DNA of 56,755 bases. Source: Fibrobacter sp. UBA1765 (GTDB lineage: Bacteria > Fibrobacterota > Fibrobacteria > Fibrobacterales > Fibrobacteraceae). The notes under the pieces are model-generated. The model saw only the letters and a list, made by a program, of their open reading frames with translations. It was not told the DNA's origin and did not search any database. The translations under genes and the position numbers were made by a program. Each line of letters opens with the position of its first letter. Position 1 is the stretch's first letter. Of this stretch, positions 16,733 through 24,403 are shown piece after piece. The stretch spans positions 1-56,755 of the forward strand of contig DCGZ01000102.1 of NCBI GenBank assembly GCA_002314675.1, in the 5' to 3' direction.

Positions 16733-17661
16733 AGTTTGCCGATAGATTGAAAGGTATTTGCATTTGCCTTGTAATTTTAGGGCATTCCGTAATTCCGGAT
16801 GCTTTGCTCCGTTTTATCTACACTTTTCACATGCCGGCATTCTTTTTTGTTAGCGGATTTTTCTTTTCTAAGAAGGCTTCGTTAAAAAAGGATTCCCGTC
16901 GATTGCTTTTGCCTTATGTAGTATGTGCTGCGGTTGTGCTTTGCAAGGATTTTATTGATGCATTCAGGCTTGATAATTTTTCGATGTTCCTTGAACGGTT
17001 GCGGATATCGTTTTTTGTAGGTCCCGATTCTTCGTTTGGCATTGACCACAATTCGGTTGGCCCGATCTGGTTCCTTGTGGCATTGTTTTGGAGCAGGCAG
17101 CTGTTTTCACTTGTGTTTAAATATAGATATGGTGTAATTTATGCAATGCTTATTGGGCTTGCTAGCGTTTTGCTTGGCGATTGCGATGGCTTCCCGTTAG
17201 GTGTTATCCAGGGTATTTCGGGATTGTTCTTTATGGGTGTCGGCTTTTATTACAGGGCTCTGTTTTACGAAAATAGCCGTGATAAAAAGCTATGGCTTGT
17301 TTTACCTCCCTTGGCTGCGGTAAGCCTTTTTCTGCCAGCCATTGATATGCATTACAACATATACCCGGTGTATATTGTTAGCTGCGTTTGTGTTTCGGCC
17401 ATGACCTTGCTTATTTGCAAGCTCCTTGTTTTGACGGAACATTCTAAAAATATGGTTTGTACCTATGTTTCGTTTTTGGGTCGCATATCCATTTTGATTT
17501 TTGCATTACACCATATTGAATGTTCACTCTTTGATTGGTATGCCAAGCTCTCTATGCTGCCGGACCTTGCGGTTACCGCAATTCGCCTGGTAATTGTTTT
17601 GGGCATGGCGATGTTGTTTTACAAGGTTGGTATTGTCCGCAAGCTGTTCCAGCTAAAGTAG
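16723..17661 (+). CDS. Acyltransferase 3 family membrane protein
   Basis: The 312-residue product begins RIEFADRLKGICICLVILGH, the N-terminal Arg plus Gly-His motif of acyltransferase 3 proteins, which move acetyl or succinyl groups onto surface sugars. About ten membrane segments follow, and TFHMPAFFFVSGFFF is the usual second motif. It overlaps the Wzy-like gene by 10 bases and lies 5 bases before a second acyltransferase. It probably decorates the polymer; the acyl group and target sugar are unknown. Confidence 0.82.
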   Translation: MRIEFADRLKGICICLVILGHSVIPDALLRFIYTFHMPAFFFVSGFFFSKKASLKKDSRRLLLPYVVCAAVVLCKDFIDAFRLDNFSMFLERLRISFFVGPDSSFGIDHNSVGPIWFLVALFWSRQLFSLVFKYRYGVIYAMLIGLASVLLGDCDGFPLGVIQGISGLFFMGVGFYYRALFYENSRDKKLWLVLPPLAAVSLFLPAIDMHYNIYPVYIVSCVCVSAMTLLICKLLVLTEHSKNMVCTYVSFLGRISILIFALHHIECSLFDWYAKLSMLPDLAVTAIRLVIVLGMAMLFYKVGIVRKLFQLK

Positions 17662-17666
17662 TTTTT

Positions 17667-18746
17667 ATGAGTAGCCGTAGTCCGATGATCTCTGAAATTA
17701 ATTCAAGGCGCATTACTTCGCTTCGCTTTATTTTGATGGCTCTTGTAATTTGCATTCACAACACGCTGACTGCAGAGGGCATGGAATATTTGGGAGTCAG
17801 CTTTGACGAACCTTTTTATAGCTATTGGATAAAGCAGGTTTGGTCTTTGGGAATCGCGCAAGCTGCTGTTCCCCTGTTTTTCTTTTTTAGCGCTTACTTG
17901 ATGCGTAAAAAAGAAGATCCCTACAAGGTAATTCTGAAAAAGAAAAGTGTTTCTTTGGCGCTTCCGTATTTTTTATGGAGCTTTTTGTACATAATGTTGT
18001 TTGTTGTGTGCCAAAACCTTCCCTTTACAAAGCAGTATTTTTTGAACCCCGACAATATGGTTTTGCCATTAAGCATAAAATGGTGGTTTGGTGCATTGTT
18101 TGGAATTGCAAGGGAACATCCGCTTGTGTACCAGTTCTGGTTTTTGCGTGACCTGATGCTTTTGATATTGCTTTATCCAGTAATCAGATTTTTAGTAAGC
18201 AGGGCGTTCTATGTTAGTATACTTTTGAGCGCTGCATTTTATTTTTCTGGAATTCCGAATACAATTCCGGGTAGCGTTTCGGTATGTTTTTTTGTGCTTG
18301 GCATAGCTTCTGCAGAAAAGGACTTTGATTTTTTTAACTTTGCTGATAAATGCAAGTGGCCAATTTTGATTTTGGCGTTTTTAGGCTTTAATATTTTGAC
18401 TGGCCTAAAGCTTGAATTGCTTCCAGTATTTTTTCAGCTGATGGTCTTTTGCGCATGCCTTATTTTATTAAGGCTTTCAAAATTTTTTGTTGCCTATGAA
18501 CGTCTTTGGAATCTTTTAAAGATCTTTGCTCCCATAACATTTTTCATGTATGCCCTCCATGAGCCGATTATGATGGGGCTTTTAAAAAAGACATATATAA
18601 AGATTGTTACTATGCAGGGCTTTGCTTGTTTAGCAGAGTATGTGCTGGTATGTTTTGTTGGAATTTTTGCAAGTACAGCAATCGCTATTTTGTTTAGGCG
18701 ATTGTTCCCTAGGCTATTTGCCGTTCTTAGTGGTGGACGAAAATAA
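17667..18746 (+). CDS. Acyltransferase 3 family membrane protein
   Basis: From ATG 17667 the product is 359 residues with NSRRITSLRFILMALVICIHN at its start, the Arg and His signature of acyltransferase 3, followed by about ten hydrophobic segments (for example AAVPLFFFFSAYLM). The frame is open upstream into the previous gene, but that extension is not membrane-like. It probably modifies the same polysaccharide as its neighbour. Its last 33 bases overlap, tail to tail, the 3' end of the acyltransferase gene on the other strand. Confidence 0.8.
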   Translation: MSSRSPMISEINSRRITSLRFILMALVICIHNTLTAEGMEYLGVSFDEPFYSYWIKQVWSLGIAQAAVPLFFFFSAYLMRKKEDPYKVILKKKSVSLALPYFLWSFLYIMLFVVCQNLPFTKQYFLNPDNMVLPLSIKWWFGALFGIAREHPLVYQFWFLRDLMLLILLYPVIRFLVSRAFYVSILLSAAFYFSGIPNTIPGSVSVCFFVLGIASAEKDFDFFNFADKCKWPILILAFLGFNILTGLKLELLPVFFQLMVFCACLILLRLSKFFVAYERLWNLLKIFAPITFFMYALHEPIMMGLLKKTYIKIVTMQGFACLAEYVLVCFVGIFASTAIAILFRRLFPRLFAVLSGGRK

Positions 18747-19781
18747 TTTTTGAATTAATGCCTGGGTTGCTATTGAAACAAGGACTGTTATAAAAAATAA
18801 CAGGAAGCCATTAACGCGCTTTGCACCTATTGCGATTGCCGGAAAGTGTAACAGGTAAAACGCCATGCTTAAATTGCCAAGGTAGACTAATACCTTGTTC
18901 CCGAGCAAGTTGCTTATTACCCCCTTGTCGTATGCAAAGGAATATATAAGGAGGAGTATTGCAGGGATGTATGCAAGTCGCATGTTTACGGAATCGTAAT
19001 CAAATGATCCTGTAAAGAATGCGAATGCAGTAACTAGCAACACAAGGATTTCTACAGCGCTCATCAAGGCCTTGCTTTTAGGAGCCTTTGACTGCATCAT
19101 TATGCTTGCTGCGAAACAGCCTATAAGATATTCAAATATTCTTGAGCAGGGGTTTGTGTATAGAAAGCTCTGCCAAAAGCTGGCATCTTTGCAAAAATGG
19201 TCTAGTGGCGTTTTGTAATCCATTGCGTTTGCCGCTGCAGTTTGCAGCATGATAATGCCAAGGCATGTTAAAAGTCCTACGATGGATTTTTTTATGGAAA
19301 TGCCTTGGGTTTTGTGCAAGAACCATGGTGTTGCCAGGTAGCAAAAGAAAAGTGTTGCTATAAACCAGCTAGGGCTATTTAGCATTATGGGGTGTACTAC
19401 AGTGATGGACTGAAGGAATGTGAATGTTACAGGTAAGCAGGCGAGGCTTATTGCAATGTTTTTTGTTGTAGGTGTTACAACTATAAGTATTACACAGACT
19501 ATGATATTTGACAGTACATATATGGGGTAAATTTTTTTGAGACGTTTTTTTAGAAAAGAGAGTGTACACTGCCTTGAACATTCTTGAAATTTATTTGAAT
19601 AACCGAGTGTCATGCAAAAACCGGAGAGTATGAAGAAGAATGAAACGACATACCCGAAGTTTGCAATGTTTGCCAAATACTGGTTAGGTGCCCCGCCGAT
19701 TTGTGTAAAATAGTGGGTCAAGAAAATGATGACGGCGGCAATAAACCTTAGGCCAGAAAATGATCGGATTTGTTTAGGCAT
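18714..19781 (-). CDS. Acyltransferase 3 family membrane protein
   Basis: The 355-residue product has IRSFSGLRFIAAVIIFLTHY at the start, again the Arg/His motif of acyltransferase 3, and SYVVSFFFILSGFCMTLGY-like membrane segments. The ATG at 19781 overlaps the stop of the flippase gene by 8 bases (ATGCCTAA), which argues for coupling; a start at 19811 is possible but would overlap more. It is the third such enzyme within 3.1 kb, on the opposite strand to the other two. Confidence 0.8.
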   Translation of the reverse strand: MPKQIRSFSGLRFIAAVIIFLTHYFTQIGGAPNQYLANIANFGYVVSFFFILSGFCMTLGYSNKFQECSRQCTLSFLKKRLKKIYPIYVLSNIIVCVILIVVTPTTKNIAISLACLPVTFTFLQSITVVHPIMLNSPSWFIATLFFCYLATPWFLHKTQGISIKKSIVGLLTCLGIIMLQTAAANAMDYKTPLDHFCKDASFWQSFLYTNPCSRIFEYLIGCFAASIMMQSKAPKSKALMSAVEILVLLVTAFAFFTGSFDYDSVNMRLAYIPAILLLIYSFAYDKGVISNLLGNKVLVYLGNLSMAFYLLHFPAIAIGAKRVNGFLLFFITVLVSIATQALIQKLFSSTTKNGK

Positions 19782-21006
19782 ATTTTTTTGATTTAATGGC
19801 ATCTGCCGCAAGGAATAATGTTAGGGAAACATCGCCAGCAAGGACTGCAAGCGGGGTCCATTTTGGCCCATAGAAGTTGAGGGCGAGGTAGCAACTTGCG
19901 AAGTTGATTATGCCGCCGATAGAAATGAAAATAACATATTTCCATACTTGCTTTTCTTTTAGAAGCAGGGAAATGTACGGCATGCGTATAGCTTGTAAAA
20001 TGAGTGAGGCTGAAAGAATTCTTAGAGCCATGCAGGATATTGCAAGTGTATTGGAATCCCATGGGGCTGCAAAGAACAGGATCTTCAGAATCCATTCCGG
20101 GAATACGAAGAGCGGCAGGGAACAGATGGTAATGAAGATTGTGAAAATCCCCTGGTCTTTAATGTGTACCTTGCCATCGTTTGCTTGGTGGAGCGAAAGC
20201 AGCGATGAAGAAATGAAATGCACCATGAATCCCGAAGCGAGAGCAATGAGTTTGTTCGAATAGTTGTAGGCGCTTAAAAATTCTGCAGGTGCAAAGTGGT
20301 CTACGAAATACAGGCCTAGCGGCAAGTACATGAAGCTTGCAATGCTTGCCAGCGCATAGGGGAGAGCCGCCTTGTACATGAGCCCAATGAACTTGAAGGT
20401 TCTTTTTGAAATATTTAGGAGTTTTCGTGAGAATGCGTTCGTAACGCCGAATGCCCATGCGGGGAGTGCTGCGATTACCATGCAGAAGGATATCCATTCT
20501 ATGGAATCAATTTTTAGAATTGCTAGCGCAACGGTCATGACAGTTGCGTATGAAATGGTGTGCAATATTTTTGATATGAGCAGTTTTTTCCAGAATGCGC
20601 CGCAGGTAAAGTACCAGTCGAAAAATGCATGCTGAAAGACTAGGCTTGGAATTAATATCAGCTCGCCGTAGAATATGGCATGGTTTTTCCTTGCAACTAG
20701 TGCAAAAATGAGCATTGCCGTTGCGGCGGCGACGGAACTCAAGAATCTTAGTTGAAAAATGTTTAAAAAGAGCTTTCCTGTAGTCGCTTTTTTTGCAAAG
20801 AAGGCTATGATCAAGGTCGCTATGCCAAAATCGCCTAGGCTAGAGAATATGAGCAAATCACTTTGCAGAATGCCGAAATAGCCGTAATTTGCGTTTCCGA
20901 GGTTCCTTGCGATTCCGTTTTGCACCAAAAAAGCGGTTCCTTGTATTAGAAGGTTTACGAAAGAAAGGAAAACTCCGATCCTTATGCTTTTGAGGGCGGA
21001 TATCAT
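19774..21006 (-). CDS. Wzx-like polysaccharide flippase (MOP superfamily)
   Basis: The product has 12 or more hydrophobic segments and an N-terminus (SIRIGVFLSFVNLLIQGTAF, then NGIARNLGNANYGYFG) typical of the MOP exporter family that flips lipid-linked oligosaccharides across the inner membrane. From 21006 it is 410 residues. An AGGGGG lies immediately before this ATG, an unusually short spacing, and a start at 21042 (422 residues) is also possible. It is transcribed away from tRNA-Leu and towards the third acyltransferase. A second flippase is encoded at 36404. Confidence 0.8.
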   Translation of the reverse strand: MISALKSIRIGVFLSFVNLLIQGTAFLVQNGIARNLGNANYGYFGILQSDLLIFSSLGDFGIATLIIAFFAKKATTGKLFLNIFQLRFLSSVAAATAMLIFALVARKNHAIFYGELILIPSLVFQHAFFDWYFTCGAFWKKLLISKILHTISYATVMTVALAILKIDSIEWISFCMVIAALPAWAFGVTNAFSRKLLNISKRTFKFIGLMYKAALPYALASIASFMYLPLGLYFVDHFAPAEFLSAYNYSNKLIALASGFMVHFISSSLLSLHQANDGKVHIKDQGIFTIFITICSLPLFVFPEWILKILFFAAPWDSNTLAISCMALRILSASLILQAIRMPYISLLLKEKQVWKYVIFISIGGIINFASCYLALNFYGPKWTPLAVLAGDVSLTLFLAADAIKSKKYA

Positions 21007-21072
21007 ACCCCCTAAAATAGATACTTTCAATGACAAAAGCATACGGATTTTCTATTTTGGGGCTCAAACTTT

Positions 21073-21152
21073 GCGAAAGTGGCGGAATTGGCAGACGCAC
21101 CAGACTTAGGATCTGGCACTTCGGTGTGAGGGTTCGACTCCCTCCTTTCGCA
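21073..21152 (+). tRNA. tRNA-Leu (anticodon UAG)
   Basis: The 80-base cloverleaf has a 7-pair acceptor stem (GCGAAAG with CTTTCGC), discriminator A, anticodon stem CCAGA/TCTGG with loop CTTAGGA giving anticodon UAG for CUA codons, and a T arm GAGGG-TTCGACT-CCCTC. The variable arm is a short hairpin with a TTCG loop, so it is a class II tRNA with a small extra arm. CCA is not encoded. It lies alone between the flippase gene and tig. Confidence 0.97.
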
Positions 21153-21190
21153 TCACCTTTTAAGTCTAACAAATCCCGTTCGGAGTAAAT

Positions 21191-22462
21191 ATGAACGTAG
21201 AAATTAAGGAAACCAGCGCTGTAGAACGCACGCTTACCGTAACAATCCCGCAGGAAGACCTCAAGGCTCCTTTTGAAAAGAAGGTTGCTCAGTACAAGAA
21301 GGAAATCCAGATGCCGGGCTTCCGCAAGGGTTCTGTTCCTAAGAACATGATCATTGCTCGCTTTGGTGATTCTATCCGTAGCGAAGTTGTTGATGAAACA
21401 GTTAACAACGGCATTACCGAAGAACTCAAGAAGGCAAACATTGTCCCAGTTAGCCGTATCAAGGTTGTCGATTTCAAGGATGACAAGGAAGCTCCAATTT
21501 CCATTACTGCAACAATCGAAATTGACCCGGTTATTGACATCAAGGGCTATGCAGATACAGGCATTACAGTTCCTGAAGTAGCTGCAAGCGAAGATGAAGT
21601 AAACGCTGAATACAATCGCCTTATGCAGATGTGGTCCCGTGATGAACATGTTGACCGCGCAGCTCAGAAGGGTGACGTTATTGTTGGCGACTACATTGAA
21701 GTTGTTATTGACGGCGAAGCTCAGCAGCTCCCGGAACAGCGTGAATTCCGTAGCCTTCTCGGCGAATCTGCCTCCCCAGGCTTTGACGAAGGCCTCGTAG
21801 GTGCAGTTGCTGGCGAAACCAAGGAAATCAACTTTACATACCCGGAAGACCACAAGGACGAAAAGTACCGTGGTAAGAAGGCAACATTCAAGGTTCAGGT
21901 TAAGGACGTTCATGAAGTTCTTCCGCCGAAGATGGACGAAGAATTCTTCCAGCAGATCGGTGTCAAGGATGAAGCTGACCTTAGAAGCAACATCCAGGAA
22001 GGCATCTTCAACCAGAAGAAGAATGCAGCACGTACAAAGGCTGTTAACGAAGCTATCGACAAGCTCATTGAAGCTAACCCGTTCGAAGTTCCGAACGCTC
22101 GCGTTGAAGACCTTATCAAGTACACTCTCGCTCGCGGTTCTGACAAACCGGCAGATGAAGTCCAGCCGACCGAAGAAGAGCTCAAGGCTCTTACTCCGGA
22201 AGCAGTTCGCGAAATCAAGAAGCATCGCATTCTTGAATTCGTTGCAAACGCAGAAAAGCTCAAGGCAACACAGGCTCTCGTTGATGCTCGTATCCAGCAG
22301 ATGGCTGATGCATACCATGTTGACTTCGAAAGCCTTAAGAACCATCTCCGTCAGAGCGGCCGCGTAATGGCTCTCCGCGAAGAAATCCGCTTTGAAGCTG
22401 CTGCAGACTTCATTGTTGGCATCCGTCCAGCTGTTGAAGACAAGGCAGAAGAAGCTAAGTAA
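21191..22462 (+). CDS. tig: Trigger factor
   Basis: The 423-residue product is the ribosome-bound chaperone that meets nascent chains at L23. The N-terminal ribosome-binding domain has the GFRKGSVPKNM signature near residue 44 (family GFRxGxxP). An FKBP-type prolyl isomerase domain lies near residues 155-245 (AQKGDVIVGDYIEVVIDG), followed by the helical C-terminal arms. It is followed by clpP, clpX and lon, the common quality-control cluster. Confidence 0.97.
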   Translation: MNVEIKETSAVERTLTVTIPQEDLKAPFEKKVAQYKKEIQMPGFRKGSVPKNMIIARFGDSIRSEVVDETVNNGITEELKKANIVPVSRIKVVDFKDDKEAPISITATIEIDPVIDIKGYADTGITVPEVAASEDEVNAEYNRLMQMWSRDEHVDRAAQKGDVIVGDYIEVVIDGEAQQLPEQREFRSLLGESASPGFDEGLVGAVAGETKEINFTYPEDHKDEKYRGKKATFKVQVKDVHEVLPPKMDEEFFQQIGVKDEADLRSNIQEGIFNQKKNAARTKAVNEAIDKLIEANPFEVPNARVEDLIKYTLARGSDKPADEVQPTEEELKALTPEAVREIKKHRILEFVANAEKLKATQALVDARIQQMADAYHVDFESLKNHLRQSGRVMALREEIRFEAAADFIVGIRPAVEDKAEEAK

Positions 22463-22467
22463 TTGGG

Positions 22468-22534
22468 TTTTGACTGCTGTATATTTTATCGCTTGCTTTT
22501 TTGAAGTTATTGTATAAATAATACAGCAGTAAAA
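22468..22534. repeat. Inverted repeat between tig and clpP
   Basis: TTTTGACTGCTGTAT (22468-22482) and ATACAGCAGTAAAA (22521-22534) are near-perfect inverted copies, with one bulged G, around a 38-base AT-rich centre. The right arm is not followed by T, so this is not a standard terminator. It could be an operator or a folded leader for clpP. Confidence 0.5.
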
Positions 22535-22564
22535 CACTTGATTCAAAATAAGGAAACAGACTAC

Positions 22565-23152
22565 ATGGTCATCCCTACCGTTATTGAAAATACTGGCCGC
22601 GGTGAACGCGCCTATGATATCTACTCCCGTTTGTTGAAGGAACGCATTATCTTCCTCGGAACTCCGATCGATGATGAAGTTGCAAACAACATTATGGCTC
22701 AGTTGATTTTCCTGGAATACGAAAATCCGGAAAAGGATATCACGATGTATATCAATAGCCCGGGCGGCTATGTGTCTGCTGGCCTTGCTATTTACGATAC
22801 CATGCAGCATATTCGCCCGAACGTTGCGACTATCTGCATTGGTAATTCTATTTCTATGGCTGCAGTATTGCTTGCTGCAGGTTCTAAGGGCAAGCGTTAT
22901 GCCTTGCCGCATTCCCGTATTATGCTCCACCAGCCGTCTGGCTCTGCAGGTGGCCAATCTACGGATATCCAGATTCATGCCAAGGAAATTTTGCGTACTC
23001 GCGAAACCTTGACTGAAATTATTGCCAAGCATTCGGGTAGGTCTCTTGAAGAAGTTCGCGCAAAGACAGAACGCGACTTTTACCTTAGCCCTGAAGAAGC
23101 TTTGGAATTCGGTATTATCGACGAAATTTTCCATCCGCGTAAAGAAGGCTAG
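22565..23152 (+). CDS. clpP: ATP-dependent Clp protease proteolytic subunit
   Basis: From ATG 22565 the product is 195 residues starting MVIPTVIENTGRGERAYDIY, the usual ClpP N-terminus. The catalytic triad Ser97 (GNSISMAA), His122 (LHQPSG) and Asp171 (ERDFYLS) falls at the same numbers as in mature E. coli ClpP. The TTG at 22538 keeps the frame open but gives a non-family extension. AAGGA lies 10 bases before the ATG. The gene is followed by clpX after 3 bases, and the two would form the ClpXP protease. Confidence 0.97.
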   Translation: MVIPTVIENTGRGERAYDIYSRLLKERIIFLGTPIDDEVANNIMAQLIFLEYENPEKDITMYINSPGGYVSAGLAIYDTMQHIRPNVATICIGNSISMAAVLLAAGSKGKRYALPHSRIMLHQPSGSAGGQSTDIQIHAKEILRTRETLTEIIAKHSGRSLEEVRAKTERDFYLSPEEALEFGIIDEIFHPRKEG

Positions 23153-23155
23153 TTA

Positions 23156-24394
23156 ATGAATTACCGCAAGGGTAACCCACCAAGAGTAACATGTAGTTTT
23201 TGTGGCAAGTCGGCCGACCAGGTCGCAAAGATGATTGCCGGAGATGGCGTTCATATTTGTTCTGACTGCGTGGCGATGTGCCATAACCTGCTTGGTGGCG
23301 AAGCTGCAAGGAACGAGGCCGCAAAGAAGGCTGCGGAAAGCGTAGAAGTAAAGCCGCTTCCGACTCCTCGTGAATTGAAAGCGCACCTTGATGAATTCGT
23401 AATTGGCCAGGACGCAGCCAAGATGGCTTTGTCTGTGGCTGTTTACAACCATTACAAGCGCTTGCGCTATGCTGGCGCAAACCAGTCTGGTGTAGAGGTA
23501 GACAAGTCGAACTTGTTGCTTGTAGGCCCTACAGGTTCTGGCAAGACTTTGCTTGCCCAGACACTTGCTCGTTTTTTGGATGTCCCGTTTACTATTGCCG
23601 ATGCTACGGTTTTGACTGAAGCTGGCTACGTTGGTGAAGACGTTGAAAATATTCTCGTTCGCTTGTTGCAGGCCGCCGATTACGATGTGGCCCGCGCTGA
23701 ACGTGGTATTATCTTTGTCGATGAAATTGACAAGATCGCCCGCAAGACTGCGAACCCTTCCATTACCCGTGATGTAAGTGGCGAAGGCGTGCAGCAGGGG
23801 CTTTTGAAGATTCTTGAAGGTACCGTTGCCGCCGTGCCGCCGAAGGGTGGCCGAAAGCACCCTGAACAAAGCCTTGTGCAAATTAATACCCGCAACATTC
23901 TCTTTATTTGCGGTGGCGCCTTTGAAACCCTCGACAAGATTATCGCCCGTCGTGTAAATAAGGGCGGCATGGGCTTTGGCGCTGAAATTCGTTCTGAAAA
24001 AGAAAATACCCTTACTGAACTTTTCAAGTTGCTTGAACCGGATGATTTGATCCAGTTCGGCCTTATCCCAGAAATTGTGGGCCGCTTGCCTATTGCCGTG
24101 GCCCTTGAAGAACTTGATGAAAACGCTCTCTTGAAGATTTTGACGGAACCGAAGAATGCGCTTGTAAAGCAGTTCAAGGAACTTTTCAAGATGGATGGCG
24201 TTGAACTTAAATTTGAAGACGATGCTCTTAGAGAAATTGTTCACCAGACTATTGAACGCAAGACTGGTGCTCGTGGGCTTCGTTCTGTCATGGAACGCGT
24301 ACTTCAGCAGTCCATGTTCGAAGTACCGGGAAGTTCTGAAAAGGAACTTGTACTTACCCGTGATATCGTGGTAGGTGCTCTCAATAAAAATTAA
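23156..24394 (+). CDS. clpX: ATP-dependent Clp protease ATPase subunit ClpX
   Basis: The 412-residue AAA+ unfoldase has the N-terminal zinc-binding domain (Cys13, Cys16, Cys35, Cys38), Walker A GPTGSGKT at 124-131 and Walker B IIFVDEID near residue 184. The sensor and C-terminal ClpX domain are complete (RKTGARGLRSVMERVL near the end). It feeds substrates to ClpP, encoded 3 bases upstream. lon follows after 9 bases. Confidence 0.98.
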   Translation: MNYRKGNPPRVTCSFCGKSADQVAKMIAGDGVHICSDCVAMCHNLLGGEAARNEAAKKAAESVEVKPLPTPRELKAHLDEFVIGQDAAKMALSVAVYNHYKRLRYAGANQSGVEVDKSNLLLVGPTGSGKTLLAQTLARFLDVPFTIADATVLTEAGYVGEDVENILVRLLQAADYDVARAERGIIFVDEIDKIARKTANPSITRDVSGEGVQQGLLKILEGTVAAVPPKGGRKHPEQSLVQINTRNILFICGGAFETLDKIIARRVNKGGMGFGAEIRSEKENTLTELFKLLEPDDLIQFGLIPEIVGRLPIAVALEELDENALLKILTEPKNALVKQFKELFKMDGVELKFEDDALREIVHQTIERKTGARGLRSVMERVLQQSMFEVPGSSEKELVLTRDIVVGALNKN

Positions 24395-24403
24395 GGATTT
24401 TGT

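Noticed and set aside
17535..17666. Upstream extension of the second acyltransferase
   Set aside because: The extra 44 codons lie inside the preceding gene in another frame and are not like the N-terminus of acyltransferase 3 proteins.
20858..23134. A 758-codon open frame on the - strand opposite tig and clpP
   Set aside because: It is a shadow of highly biased codons in tig and clpP; the translation is rich in Phe, Cys and Asn with no family motif, and it crosses the tRNA-proximal region without a ribosome site.
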